Assembly (NCBI GenBank): GCA_964017145.1 | Contig: OZ024844.1 | Location: 2,046,001 to 2,110,000, forward strand | Direction: 5' to 3' | Length of the DNA: 64,000 nucleotides | Source of the DNA: Agrocybe praecox | Lineage: Eukaryota > Basidiomycota > Agaricomycetes > Agaricales > Agrocybaceae | Part shown: positions 37,591 through 49,531 of the stretch, piece by piece | Numbering within the stretch: position 1 is the first letter of the stretch | Layout: each line of letters opens with the position of its first letter | Translations under genes and position numbers: made by a program | The notes under the pieces: model-generated | Databases searched by the model: none | What the model was told of the DNA's origin: nothing | What the model saw: the letters and a program-made list of their open reading frames with translations, nothing else

Positions 37591-40125
37591 TTAGTCTTCG
37601 GCTTCGTCCGGATATAGCTAACGAAGAATTGAGCGAAGGAAAAAGACGAGGATGAAGGTGTCATTTACCTTGCCTGGATTCATGATGTTCAACGGATCTA
37701 TTGCCTTCTTGATTGTCTTCATGAGTTCAACAGTGTTTGCACCTAGTTCATCTATCAAATATTCCTTCTTCCCGAGACCTACGCCATGTTCTCCGGTACC
37801 TGTTGAAACGTCGAAGTTATACCATGTGAGCGTTCACTTGGGTATTGATAAAAAAGGCACTGACATGTTCCATCTAAGGCTATTGCGCGGTGAACCAGGC
37901 GATGAACAGCCTCACTGACCGCTTCTAGTTCTCTTTCTCTATCGAACAAGATGAGGGCGTGGAAATTCCCGTCTCCAACATGTCCCACTATTGTACTGCG
38001 CAGACCACATTCTTGAAGGTCTTTCTTTGTCTCATAGACAAGCTGCGGAAGACGTGACACCGGTACACTGTGCAATAATCAATAGCACGTTGCGAAACTT
38101 TTAGGGCACACATACCATACGTCCGTTGTCCAACAGCGCAGGCCGGGATAAGCAGCGAGGCTGGACATCAATGCATATTTACGATTTTGCCACAGCTCTT
38201 CGGCTTCTTGATCGGTAGATGCGAACTTGAATCTGGAGCTACTATGCTTTTTGACAATAGCCTGCACAATTTTAGAGGCATTTTCGATAGACTGCGCATC
38301 GCCCTGTATTTTAAAAAACAGTGTATCTTCAACAGGATACGGTTTATCGACCAATCCTCCCGAGTTGATAGCAGCCATCACTGTAAGTTCATGTCATCTT
38401 GTGTTTAGCATATTCAAGGATCAATAGGATTGGACTGACTGTGGTCATCCAAGAGTTCCACGCACTCTACATCGCATTTCTGTCAAAATTCATACTACAA
38501 AAATGCACCAAGAAAGGATTTACGAATATGTGCTCCATACGGTGAATTGAGGATTTCTTGTACGGCATTCACAGCCTTTTCGACATTTGGAAATTGGGCC
38601 ATAGCTACTTTGGTCGGCAGAACAGGAGCCAATCTTAAGGTAGCTTGCAGTCATATATTGATTAGCCATACCAATACAAAGTACATGCAACTGAAAAACA
38701 AACCTTGAGTTACAATCCCTAAGGTACCCTCAGCGCCAATGAAGAGTTTGGTGGTGTCAAACCCAGCTGCAGACTTTCTAGCCCTTCTCCGTGTTTGAAT
38801 AACTTCACCATTTGGAAGGACGACGGTCTGAGAACGCATTTAGATATATTTTCAGATATTCTTGCGCAAGGTGAATACCAAGTTCAGGAACCATTCAGCT
38901 TTAGCAGTTCCATAACGAACCGCGTTTGCTGCGCTCGGATGGTGAACAACAGGAAAGAAGCAAAATTGGGTATGACCTACTGCCACTGCAGCCAGTACCG
39001 ACCATGCCACCGATAGTCTAATACAGGTGAGAATTAGTGATATGCAACATGATCCAATTACTGTCAAACTGACTGCACCGGGTCCAGGATCCAACTAGAC
39101 CGATCAGGTAGACAGGTCAGCAAGAAATGTAGGTAGTACAGAAAAAGAGCACAGACAGGAAAGAATAGTGGTATTCCGCGCTCTTTCAGGACATGGTTTA
39201 TGTCTTCCCATCTGGCCCCAGCTTGGCAAATCATATCGGAGTCGTCAACTATCGTAAATCGATGAGGTTGGTGGTTTATCTAGCACTTTGATACGTAGAT
39301 ATTTGTACCATTAATGGACAAGATTTGATCCATGCCAGACATATCCAGGCAGATGCTTCCGGTCGGATACTGCGAGGGCAAAGATATTTAGAGTACCAGA
39401 CAATTCAAAACTGGGCATCATACCCCAGAAAAATGACCTTCCAAACTCGTAGCACCACTGTATGGGATGATTGGGATGCGATAAAATCTAGCAATGTTAA
39501 CGACTTTCACTACGTCTTCAGTGGATTTGGGGCGGACCTGAAAGTGCGGGACGCACGTCAATGATTAATTAGGCACAACATAATATTTGAGAATATGACT
39601 AACAATCACGGAGTGAGGCGATGCCGGGTGGTAAGAATGCTCTGACGATCCATGGATTTTCAATGTCTCAAGATCTGTAACAACAATATTAGGCCCAGGA
39701 AAGACGGCCTTGAGCTCGTCAATAGCAATTTGAATATCTTTGGAAGATCCGTAAGTCGAGGTTGAGGATGCGAAAAAGCCTTGTTCATTAGCCTGAAATG
39801 ACTATGAGCGACAGAAAGTGGCGTTCGAAGGATTGAGATTTTACGACAAACGTACGATGAAAACCCCTAATCCCAGAGATGCAGTCAATAAGAAAGCAAT
39901 GCGGGGAACTTGGCGAGTCCAATGTGATCCAGGCTTGTCACTTCTCTGAGACAGATTTGAAGCAGAGTCACCGCCTGCCGGTACACTGCTGCTAAGCAGA
40001 CGAGCGAGTCGCGAGCCTGCTAGCTGGTTATAGCGGGGAAAATACCTGGGAGAACGAAGTGAAGAGTACACTGGCACATAACGCTTGCATTGGGCAATTG
40101 CTTGACCAGATACGACGTTAAACAT
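37591..40125 (-). CDS. DLD1: Mitochondrial D-lactate dehydrogenase (cytochrome), FAD-linked
   Basis: About 600 residues in roughly a dozen exons. The N-terminus MFNVVSGQAIAQCKRYVPVY is Arg-rich and followed by RLARLLSSSVP, a mitochondrial presequence; RIAFLLTASLGLGVFI may be a membrane-sorting helix. The FAD-binding PCMH domain shows RPKSTEDVVKVVNIARFYRI, IPYSGATSLEGHF, GGMVGTGCSGTNAVRYGT, KLFIGAEGTLGIVT. The C-terminal FAD-oxidase domain ends TIVGHVGDGNFHALILFD, GEHGVGLGKKEYL and DPLNIMNPGK-LYPDEAED. This matches Dld1-type D-lactate dehydrogenases that feed electrons to cytochrome c. The ATG at 40125 is chosen because the longer frame upstream only starts at non-ATG codons and the targeting peptide fits. 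Convergent with NOT4. Confidence 0.92.
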
Positions 40126-40269
40126 CGCAAAAGCGAGTAAATTTCTAAGTGAGCAAGATAAGGCAACTTTTGGCAAAATACGCCTAGAATTAGCATTATC
40201 GTGAGCACTTGAACATCTGAGCGCTGGACTACATACCTTCGGAGTTATGAACGGACCATATTTACTAAT
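40126..40269. other. Short 5' flank of D-lactate dehydrogenase before the mobile element
   Basis: 144 bp between the DLD1 start and the left border repeat of the transposon-like element. The element therefore sits immediately upstream of the DLD1 start and may lie within its promoter. Confidence 0.4.
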
Positions 40270-40289
40270 AGAAGACGCTAGGCTCGTGA

Positions 40290-40357
40290 CCAGCCGTTAC
40301 CTGTCAAACTCCGCTAAGTGCCGAGAGCAGCCGCGAGCATCTCCAGGTAACGGCTGG
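40290..40357. repeat. Hairpin in left transposon end (14-bp perfect arms)
   Basis: CCAGCCGTTACCTG at 40290-40303 is the exact complement of CAGGTAACGGCTGG at 40344-40357, with a 40-bp loop. The arm sequence is itself related to the right-end arms, so it belongs to the element. Confidence 0.8.
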
Positions 40358-40932
40358 GACGAACGGGGCACTTTTAGTAGGGTCACGGATGTCACAAAAA
40401 ACTTAGTGAAATTTCGCCGATTTGCTCCTTGATGGCTATCACAACGGTCGTGTTCGCCACCCCCCAGCTTCCTCTCACCAGCCTCCAGCACAGAAAATGG
40501 TTGGAAACGTATCTGGCTATATAATCCCGCCCTTTAGATGTCTTGGGAGTGCAGGCTGTCGCCCAACTCAAGCTCAACTGTCGCCAGTCGGCCCTTCTCG
40601 CACGTCTGGATTCAGAGGTACCTGGACAGGGATCACGCCTTGGCCAGGCCGCCAGAACTTGCACCTCTTCGCCTCTTGAACTCCGAGAAACCCCGAGTGT
40701 GCTATTCAGAATCAGTGATCATCAGGAAACTTGGCCTGGAGGCTAGCAGGCTGCAGCGGCTATTCCTTGGAAAGGGGGTATTGGCGTATCTCTGGCTACA
40801 GAGTTAAACATGGGATGTAGTGCACGGATGAGGAAGTATCAACTACCATATGGGATGCAAGGTACGTAACGCTATAATCACTTTCTTGTTATCAACGCTT
40901 ATTGTACATTTCAAGGACCAACTTGCTATTCA

Positions 40933-41376
40933 ATGCTTACCCATTGCTTTTGTTTCACCCCAGAGCAGCAAATGGCGACTACACGTCAACTGAAAACCAC
41001 TGAAAAAGGTACAGGTTTGTGCCACAAACTTGTACCTGATTTTCCCAGCCGCCGGTTTTTCAGTGACATTGCCAGCCTTCACAACACCCTGCTCACAGCG
41101 CTCACAGGACATGCCTGTCACCTCCACTGGACAAAGTACACGCTTTTGCCCATGGGCCCGTATTGCGCCGAATACGAGGAGGCGGTTGACCGCTTCATAA
41201 TGCACCAGTGCCTGGCCCTCTGTGCTCATGCTCCAGCACAGATGTTCGCCCCACTCCGCTGGAATCAACAAAATTTCACAGGTCTCTTCGCTACATGCGC
41301 CTCTCACTACCTGCTATTGAACGGTAACAACAAATTGGTATTTCCACTTTTTGTTCTCGATTTTACTTCAATTTGA
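40933..41376 (+). CDS. Hypothetical 147-residue frame inside the mobile element
   Basis: Open frame from an ATG within the transposon-like element. It has no signal peptide or membrane helix, is Cys- and His-rich (about nine Cys and nine His), and contains HACHLHWTKYTLLPMGPYC and FATCASHYLLLNGNN. I do not recognise a family, and it has none of the transposase motifs I know. It may be a captured gene fragment or chance. Neighbouring overlapping frames at 40422-40807 look no better. Confidence 0.2.
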   Translation: MLTHCFCFTPEQQMATTRQLKTTEKGTGLCHKLVPDFPSRRFFSDIASLHNTLLTALTGHACHLHWTKYTLLPMGPYCAEYEEAVDRFIMHQCLALCAHAPAQMFAPLRWNQQNFTGLFATCASHYLLLNGNNKLVFPLFVLDFTSI

Positions 41377-41627
41377 TGAAATTCCACAGTTTTTCGACCC
41401 AAATATCACTCCTATTCTGCAAGCTCAGGTAAAATCTATATTTATTAAAGATAATATGCTGTATACTTGTCTATACAATATATTCAAGGTGTTTCAAGTA
41501 CAATTTGTGGAGCGTGTAAAGAAAGAGCAAAGATTTTGAACAAGAATGTGCGCGCGGAAAACGCGAAATTTCACTAAGTCTTTGTCACGCTGGGGGATCC
41601 TCCAAAATCGTCCCCGTTACTCCCAGT

Positions 41628-41735
41628 CGTTAGGTGGTGATGCCCCTTTTCACAGTCCGCTTGATGTCCGCTTGATGTTAGGAAGCCAAACAACTCAACG
41701 TTAAGTAATGGACAATGACAAATCACCACCTAACG
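41628..41735. repeat. Hairpin in right transposon end (14-bp perfect arms)
   Basis: CGTTAGGTGGTGAT at 41628-41641 is the exact complement of ATCACCACCTAACG at 41722-41735, loop 80 bp. The loop contains an 11-bp tandem duplication (CCGCTTGATGT twice, about 41658-41679). Confidence 0.8.
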
Positions 41736-41762
41736 TACTGGTCGCGAGTCTAAGAAGACGCT

Positions 41763-42088
41763 CTTAAACAGTCCGGTTCACGTAACGGCAATTTCCGAGT
41801 ATAACAAGTTAATCATGTAATACAAAAGATATAATACATAACTAATATTACATAAATAATCCATCATTAAACATTCATAATGTCACATGTCACATGTCAC
41901 AAGAAGTCGAGTGGCATAACATAGAGCCTTTCAGTCAAGAATTTGAAAGTCTTGGTTATCATAACTCTCTGAACCGCTCGGCGCTAGAATTATACTCTCA
42001 AGCTGAAGTCTTCGAAGTACGACAATTTGAAGTACTGTAACCCATCTTGGGCCCTAGTGGCTGAATTGTGGAAACCGACTTTTCAGTC
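41763..42088. promoter_or_regulatory. Upstream region of EAF1 with triple ATGTCAC repeat and a short upstream frame
   Basis: 326 bp. ATGTCAC is repeated three times in tandem at 41880-41900, giving three staggered ATGs. The third (41894) opens a 48-codon frame ending TAA at 42038-42040 (MSQEVEWHNIEPFSQEFESL at its start). It could be an upstream ORF in the EAF1 leader or an unrecognised first exon. Sequence at 41820-41880 is AT-rich. Confidence 0.35.
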
Positions 42089-45000
42089 ATGAACCAAGCA
42101 TCTCAAGACCAAAGACTGCAAGACAGATTTGCACAGTTAGAGTGAATGTTATTGATTCTTTTTATGAGTTCACATCGCTGAGCAACCACCAGTTCTATTG
42201 TAGAGCGTCGGAATGAATTCTTGCGCGACTTGTTTAGCTTGATCCAATACAAGCGAGACCCTGGAACTCCCTTGAATGTTATAGAGCAACAAGAAGACCA
42301 CAGACTTCAACTATTTCTACAAAGATTTGATCTTTCAACAGAGTACGTGCAAATAAATAATCGACGAGATGAAGCTTTCTGATCTCGTGCTTGCAGCGCA
42401 GACCATAATTCTATCTCCAGTTTCAAAGAAGAAGAGTTGTCATTTCTCGCAGACATGCCCGTAGCAAGCGCGTCTACATTAAACAGTAGCTCAGGACCAT
42501 CTACAACGCGGACGACTAGGAGTCGGTCCCGCGCTGTAGACGTAAATCAATCACCTTCCCCTCAAGGTATGTTTTGTCATACTGCATCTGAGGCGATTTA
42601 TTCACCAACGTTAGGTGAAGCTAAGTCTTCACGTAACAATGCCCTCTCAAATGGAAAGACGGAAAGAGGCATGTCAGAAGAATTAGATGAAGATCACGAT
42701 GAACTCGACTTGATTGGCTCCTTCACCTTCTCGGTAGACCAGGAAAGACAGTCAAACGCACAGCATGGCGCGTCAAGCTCACTCCAGGATGTAAGGGAAC
42801 AATCCGTTGACATGGATATCGCAAAATCTCGTTCCGCGTCTGTCGATATTTCAAAGCCACCTTTTGTCAATGATGGTTCATCACCTGTCCCAAGCGCATT
42901 ATTGGAACAACCTTCAGAAAACTTACAAAGAGAGGAGGCCGCGGAAAACAAACAGACTGAAGATTCTAGTATGGATGTCGAATCGGACGAGAGGGAGGAC
43001 CGTTCATCCCCGATGGTTTCGAACGATGTAAAATTATCGATTGAGCCTGATTTCATGAACGTGGACGCGATTGCGTCTCATCGAACCCATGATGCTCCCC
43101 GAAAAGAGGAAGAGGAAGAATATGTTATGGATAACCCAGTGGAAAGTGATCTAGCAGTAGATCAAGCTTTCAGCCAAGTTGGTGAACGTGTCAAAGAAGA
43201 CTCCTTCGTTGTTCGCCCAAGCTCACCTAAACGCATCCCAATACACATTCCGTTACCCCCTAGTATTCACCCCGCAATTGTGATCCCTGCTCCTCTGGAA
43301 ACCACAGGAGATACGTTGTACGATCTTGATATCGACACCAAACCAGAGCCTGAATCTCGCCCTTCGCCACCCAGTAATGATTATTCTTCCCACTTCAATC
43401 CAGAGTATGCCATGCCGCCTTTGAACATTCTTCCTCCAGACTTCAACCGTAAAGTAAAGTCGACAAGGCGTAAACGAGATAAAGATAAAGACGGAAAACG
43501 AGACAAGGAAGATTCACTTCCTCTCGGACTGAATAGATGGAGCGCTACTTTGAAAGTCAATCCTGTGTGGACAAAGGTTTCACAGGCGAGCAAATGTTTA
43601 AGTACTCGGGAATGGGCGGTAAGTACGATCTAAATGGTGCCTCTTAGGTTTCTTACCTTGAGCGTTGATATAGGTGGCTATGACGGAATTGCGACTCATT
43701 CGTACCCTGGATAGAATAGAGTACCTCAAGGAAAATGGTCGATGGTCATTTAGGCAACCCAAGAAACAGCGTAATATCGGTAGTTTATATAAGACGCACT
43801 GGGATTACCTCTTAGATGAAATGGTAAGTACAAGTTATTCACCTACCAGGTATTGTTGCCTAACAATACCACAGAAATGGATGAGGATTGATTTTCGAGA
43901 AGAAAGGAAGTGGAAGATAGCATTGGCATATAATCTTTCTACCGCCGTGCTTGAATGGCATTCCCTTAAAACACCAGAACAGCGTCACTTGGCTGGAGTG
44001 ACAGTAAAATGGCGCCCTCTTGAGTTCAAAGACGAAGCTCCTCGATTAGCCACTCCAGGTGACGAAGAATTGGGATCAAACAACCCCACTCTTGGTATCA
44101 CTTACGATTCTGACGAAGAAATGCAAGATGATCAGCCTCATCAGAGCAACATCGTTGACACATTGGAACCAGCAGCTGCACTAGCAGACGTTCTAGATGA
44201 CGCCAATGACATACAACCTAAAAATGAAGTCGACGAGCAGTCGACAATGGACTTTCTACGGCAAATCACGAATGAAGACCAAAACATGGAAAATTCTTAT
44301 GCAAACTTTGGTTCAAGCATGTTGCCCGAGGGTGGACTGAAAAATTCTTCGAATAATCCTGTTCTTGGTGAGACGAAGTCAAGTTCTCAGTCCACTAATG
44401 GGGACGCCGAACCCCCCGTTGCTTCCAACAAACCATCCAAGTCTGCGCTCAATCCTGTTCGGCAGAAGATTGCATACCAATCAGATGCTAATCTTTTCCT
44501 GAACATGGATATTTTCAAAGAAGACGTAGACGCGGGTTTCGCGCTGAATGCCGGTTTAGTCGACCCTTCTGACGTACAGTCTCTTTTCCCTGATCTGACG
44601 CCTCTTGGGCTCCTCGATTTGCCTGCACCCGCAGCTCCGACGGATACCAACAAAAAGAAGAACGAAAAGAGACTGGATAAAGACGATCCAAACAGGCGAA
44701 TTGATGACACTCTTTACACGAAAGTATATCCTACGGGACGTTTCATGTTCTCCAAGCCGACACTGATAGGACCTCTCCAACCTGCCAAACAATGGAAAGA
44801 CAGTAAATGGGTTGCAGTAGACCAAACACCTGCAGCTCCTGATGAACAATCTACCCGAAATATCGAAGAAAGCTCCACTGGTGAGTAGTTATCCCACTTG
44901 CGGATAAACAATTTCTCATTTCTCTCGCGAAGAACTATTCGAGGGAAGAACTAGCAACACATCGCATATCGCACTCCAACTTCTGCATTCATCTTCTTTG

Positions 45001-46455
45001 AAAGACAAAGATGGAAGCAAACGGACACCCTTTGTTTGGATGGCCGAAGATGATGCATTATTGAAATCGATTGTCGACCAATACTCTGCTAATTGGGTTC
45101 TCATAGCTGATTCTTTCAATTCCATTCGGAAGTCAACGCCAGCCGATATACGAGGGCCTATAGACTGTTTCGAGCATTGGAAGTCAAAATGGGGGCAATC
45201 TGAGCGCAACAAGATAATCTCGGAACCAGCGCCCCCGAGCGGGTCGGCAGAGGATGGCTCAATGGCGAGCAGCTCTGGACAAATGACTACAAGAGGGTTG
45301 AAACGTCTTAACCCTAGCGTGAGCGAGACTGTTACCGGAACGAATAGCCCAATGACTACCGAAGCGAAGAAACGGAGGAGACACCTGTTACTTAGTGATT
45401 CGATCCGAAAAGCAGTTAAGAAACGAACGGAAATGGCACAAAAAGCCCTTGGTGTGTATATATCTCACAAGAATATGCCACCTTCCTAATTTTATATCCT
45501 ACAGCTAGCCAAAGAAAACCTCCCGCCGTCCATGAAACTCATAATCAGTTCAACAAATTACCTAAAATAAGTCCCGCAGAGCTGAGCCGAATGAAGTCGG
45601 AAAAAGAAATGCGGGATGGCCAAGAAGCTATGCTAGCTCGTAAACGGCAGGAAGATCAACTCAGACAAACCTTGTTATTGAGAGATCAGGCTGCGCGTGG
45701 AGCAGCTCCTGTAGGTTTTGTCTTGTACATGTATAGACATTTGCTAAATTTTCTAGGCCCCTCAGGCTCAAGTTCAACAGGCTCAAACTCAGGTTCAGGC
45801 TCAGCAGCAACAGCAACAGCAACAGCAACAACAGCAACAGCAACAACAGCCTGTTCAGATTCAACAACAACAGCAGCAGCAGCAGGCACAACAAGCTCCT
45901 CAACCACAAACTGCAGTTGTTCAGACCCCAGCAACACAGCCCGCACAATTTCCTCATCAACAATTAGCACAGATGCAAATGCAGGCTCAGCAAGCTAGCC
46001 AAGGTCAACGGCCAAATGCCCCAGCCACAGTGCTCCCGACTCGATCAACAAGATTGTCAGCGCCCGCAAATCCTGCTCGGACTCTCATTACGCCTCAAGC
46101 TCAGCTTTTGCAGCAGGCCAGGATGCAACTTGCGGGACAGATGCCAACAGGAAACACTCCGGTCAGTGAAGAGTTTTTCTTGGCGTGCACTATTTCGTCT
46201 GATCGGACCGCAATAGTCCCAGGCTCAAACCACGGGTGCCGGCATCCCGGCTGGAGCATCGTTTTACACCTTGCCGCCAAACATAACTCAAGAACAGGTA
46301 AAAATATTACAAGTAAATTTAGCGTGTTTTCACTAACTTCACCAAAGTTTATGGCTCTCGCGATTATGCAGGCCCAACAACAACATCAGCAGCAGCAGCA
46401 GCAGGCTCAGCAACAAGCTCAGCAGCAGAACCAATTTAATTCGTCGTCATCATAG
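42089..46455 (+). CDS. EAF1: EAF1/VID21, NuA4 histone acetyltransferase scaffold (HSA and SANT domains)
   Basis: About 1,250 residues. Exon 1 (MNQASQDQRLQDRFAQL) splices near 42140 with acceptor ACCACCAG to give DSIVERRNEFLRDLFSLIQY, the conserved Vid21 N-terminus. After a long acidic Ser-rich region comes the HSA domain around the 43610-43680 intron (WAVAMTELRLIRTLDRIEYL, KWMRIDFREERKWKIALAYN), which anchors actin/Arp4. A Myb/SANT domain follows (TPFVWMAEDDALLKSIVDQY, ANWVLIADSFNS) at about 45028-45210. The tail is glutamine-rich, encoded by CAA/CAG runs at 45750-46000 and 46365-46435, ending NQFNSSSS. Eaf1 holds the NuA4 complex together for H4/H2A acetylation. About ten short introns; two lie inside the Gln-rich tail and are the least certain. 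Confidence 0.88.
45760..46000 (+). repeat. CAA/CAG/GCA-rich imperfect microsatellite in EAF1
   Basis: Imperfect trinucleotide array (CAACAG units with CAGGCT variants) coding mainly for Gln in the EAF1 frame. A second, shorter CAG run sits at about 46380-46430. Such tracts often vary in length between strains. Confidence 0.7.
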
Positions 46456-46744
46456 TATTTTATTTATGTAGTTAGAGGAAATAGAAATAGAAATAATATG
46501 CCCACGGTCAAGTGAAGCCGAGACGGAGGTTGTCGCCCATTGTCAGACGTCACAATGGGCGTGACAGATGGTTTGCACATTTTCGTTGTAAAGGAACAGC
46601 CTGAGGCCGAAGAATCACTCACTCCTCTCTCGTTTTTTCTCTTTCGTTCTCTTTCTCCTTTCTCTCCTTTCCTTTCTTCCCCCTTTCCCTTCCACACTAT
46701 TATCACGTCCTGGACCAAATCTTATCCGCACCCAAGACTTTACC
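46456..46744 (+). promoter_or_regulatory. GH5 promoter with 80-bp pyrimidine (CT) tract
   Basis: 289 bp between EAF1 and the GH5 gene. From 46616 to 46695 the plus strand is nearly pure C and T, ending about 50 bp before the ATG at 46745. Such CT-rich blocks mark core promoters of highly expressed, TATA-less filamentous-fungal genes. Confidence 0.6.
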
Positions 46745-49531
46745 ATGGCGAACACCAATAATGCTGCGCGTAATATACCATACGATCCTTTACCCCTTAC
46801 CAACGACGACATACCCTCCAATACCCTCTACAACGCACCTCCGTCTCCGGACCCGCGTTTTTCCTCCTTTCACACTCCCCAGATGGTTCCCAGTGAGCTG
46901 GGGACTGACGAACAGGGCGTCCTTCCCTCAGGTGCTGCCCAGCCTCGTTTCCTTGGTGCTGCCTTGTATGATGGTCCGGGCTCACTGGGTATGAGAGATT
47001 CGTTCGCCTCATCGCAACATACCTTTCCGGGTTCAGAGTATAACTCTTCTGTTTATGCTCTGAACGATCCTGTAAAGGCCAATTATGAAGGGAGCTATCG
47101 AGACGACCCGAGAGATAGCTATTACGCTGCGGGAGGTGCAGGCGCTGGCCAGATGTCTAGCATGCCTTCTAACAGGGTTTTGGCAGAAAAACGTGCTGCT
47201 TATGCACCTCCAAAAACTCGGTCCCGGCGGAAACTTATAATTGCGGCTAGCATCGTGGGCATCATTATCATCATCATTGCTGTTATCGTTCTCGTCTACT
47301 TTTTTGTCTTGAAACACAACAATAAGGACGCTTCCAAGGCCTCGTCTGCTAAATCGGATAATCATTCACCGACGTCCACCGCTTCAGCTGGAGACTCGAC
47401 TTCAGCAGTCCGGACCGCTGTTACTGGTGGGGACAATTCAACAGTAACAATGGAAGACGGTACAACTTTTGTATACAGAAACCCCTTCGGTGGTTATTGG
47501 TATTGGGACGAAAATGATCCGTTCAATAATGGCGCGAGAGCACAAAGCTGGAGCCCTGCACTAAATGAAACATTCAACTATGGCACTGATAAGATCCGCG
47601 GGTATGTTTCATTGCCTCTGACTACCTATATTTTGTTTTAACGCCAGCTTTTCTTCCTTATGAAATTTTAGTGTCAACTTCGGAGGATGGCTGAACACAG
47701 AACCAGTGAGTAAAAAACATTTTTGCTTGCCTTAATCTAATTCTTTCTGTGCTGCGTGGAAAAATATTATTAGTTTATGTACGTTTCAGCATCTAAAAGT
47801 TGTCGCTCTTTGTTCATTAACCTTCTGTTGCTTAGATCTCCCGCTCTGTATGAGAAATATCTCAACAATTCCACTCCTGCAGTTGATGAATGGACCTTGT
47901 CTCTTGCCATGAGAGCAGACACCGCGGGTGGTGGCATCAGTCAACTGGAAAATCACTACAAGACCTTTATTGTGAGTACACTAAGCATTTGTGAGATAAA
48001 GGCACCGATTTTAAAATGTTTGCAATGTAGACAGAGCAAGATTTCGCCCAAGTCGCGAGCGCAGGTCTCAATTATATCCGTATCCCTATTGGTTATTGGA
48101 TTATTGAAGTCCGTGATGATGAGCCATTCCTGCCTAAAGTATCGTGGACGTGAGTCATACACCATAATAATCAATCTGTCGCTCTGATCAGTGAGTATTA
48201 GATATTTCCTCAAGGCCATCAAATGGGCTCGCAAATACGGTTTGCGCATCAACCTTGACTTGCACGCTATTCCTGGAAGTCAGAATGCTTGGAACCATTC
48301 AGGAAAGATGGGCACCATTGGATGGTTGAACGGCCCTATGGGATATGCAAATGCTCAACGAACCCTTGACTACATTCGGATATTAGCCGAATTCATTTCT
48401 CAGCCACAGTATAGGAACGTCGTCACAATGTTTGGCATTATCAACGAGCCCTTTGGACCAACCATAGGTCAGGATTCACTCTCGAGATTGTAAGTCGATT
48501 ATCGCTCGATTATAATACATAGGCTAAATCATGAATATTTATTACTAGCTATCTGGAAGCATACCAGATTATTCGAAACGCAGGCGGTACTGGAAATGGT
48601 CCCTGGGTTTCATTCCATGATGGTTTCTTCACCAGGGACCAGTGGAGCAACTTCCTTCCTAACGCAGATCGCATATCGCTCGATTCTCATCCATACATTT
48701 GTTTCAATGGTCAATCTGCTGCCCCGATGTCGTCATATGCCAACACACCCTGTACGACTTGGGGCAGTCTTGTCAACAATTCCATGAGCAATTTTGGTTT
48801 GTCCACCGCTGGTGAATTCAGTAATGCCGTCACAGATTGTGGTCTATTCTTAAATGGTGTCGGTTTGGGCACACGATATGAAGGCACCTACACGCCTGGT
48901 GTTTGGCCTCCTGTCGGTGACTGTACGCCTTGGACCGATTGGCAAAGCTGGACACCATCCTTCAAACAAGATGTCAAGAATTTTGCCCTTGCCAGCATGG
49001 ATGCTCTTCAGGTAGGCAGAAGATTATATATTTCCGCAATTATTTTTTCTGATCAGTATTCTATGATAGGATTACTTCTTCTGGAACTGGAAAATAGGTA
49101 ACTCGAGCACGAGCGGTACAGTAGAGACACCTGCTTGGTCTTACAAACTCGGATTGGATAATGGCTGGATGCCCCAGGATCCACGAGACGCTATCGGTAC
49201 CTGCGGTTTCACTAATCCATGGACACCACCCCTTGCTCAAGGGTCTGGAAATATTCCATCAACTGTTACATCCGGTTTGTCATGGCCACCCCCCGCTTTC
49301 AAGACGGGCGGTAGTGTTGCCTCTCTTCCTTCGTATACACCTACAGGACCAATACCCACGCTCCCCGCTCCAACCTTCTCTGCCTCGAGTTCCTCGGCGA
49401 CCGTCGATCCAGGCAATGGGTGGACAAATAGTGCGGATACTCAAGGTATCTTCGTTGAAATCCCTGGATGCTCTTACCTCGACCCATGGGTGGATCCTTC
49501 CACTGCCCCACCACCTCTTTGCTCCCAGTAA
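46745..49531 (+). CDS. Membrane-anchored exo-beta-1,3-glucanase, GH5 family
   Basis: About 780 residues with type II membrane topology: a long Pro/Ser-rich cytosolic N-terminus (MANTNNAARNIPYDPLPLTN), a basic stop and helix (KLIIAASIVGIIIIIIAVIV), a Ser/Thr-rich stalk, then a GH5 barrel. Barrel motifs: VNFGGWLNTEP, LNYIRIPIGYWII, RINLDLHAIPGSQNAWNHSG, MFGIINEPFGP with the acid/base Glu (GAG 48446-48448), and LSTAGEFSNAVTDCG with the nucleophile Glu (GAA 48824-48826). This is the Exg1/EXG-D type that trims wall beta-1,3-glucan. The C-terminal extension is Pro-rich and ends CSYLDPWVDPSTAPPPLCSQ. Seven to eight introns. It precedes a GH55 gene by 1.2 kb. Confidence 0.92.

Larger units (their letters stand above)
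40270..41762. mobile_element. Non-autonomous DNA transposon with long, foldback terminal inverted repeats (MULE-like)
   Basis: A 10-bp direct repeat, AGAAGACGCT, occurs at 40270-40279 and 41753-41762 and looks like a target-site duplication. Between them lies 1,473 bp whose ends are imperfect inverted repeats. Outer ends: GGCTCGTGACCAG (left) versus GACTCGCGACCAG (right, complement). Inner parts: CACAAAAAACTTAGTGAAAT... on the left and its complement at 41562-41590 on the right, plus a shared AACGRCTGGGA..AACGGGG block. The repeat arms span about 138 bp (left) and 190 bp (right). Length of the arms and a 10-bp duplication resemble Mutator-like elements (usually 8-10 bp), but no transposase is visible, so the superfamily is inferred. 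The interior is GC-richer than the flanks and carries one 147-residue frame of unknown nature. Confidence 0.72.

Noticed and set aside
40422..40807. Three overlapping plus-strand frames in the transposon interior
   Set aside because: They run over the same GC-rich DNA in different frames, without recognisable domains; treated as compositional.
45661..45963. Poly-leucine and poly-valine minus-strand frames
   Set aside because: Antisense readings of the CAA/CAG array in EAF1.
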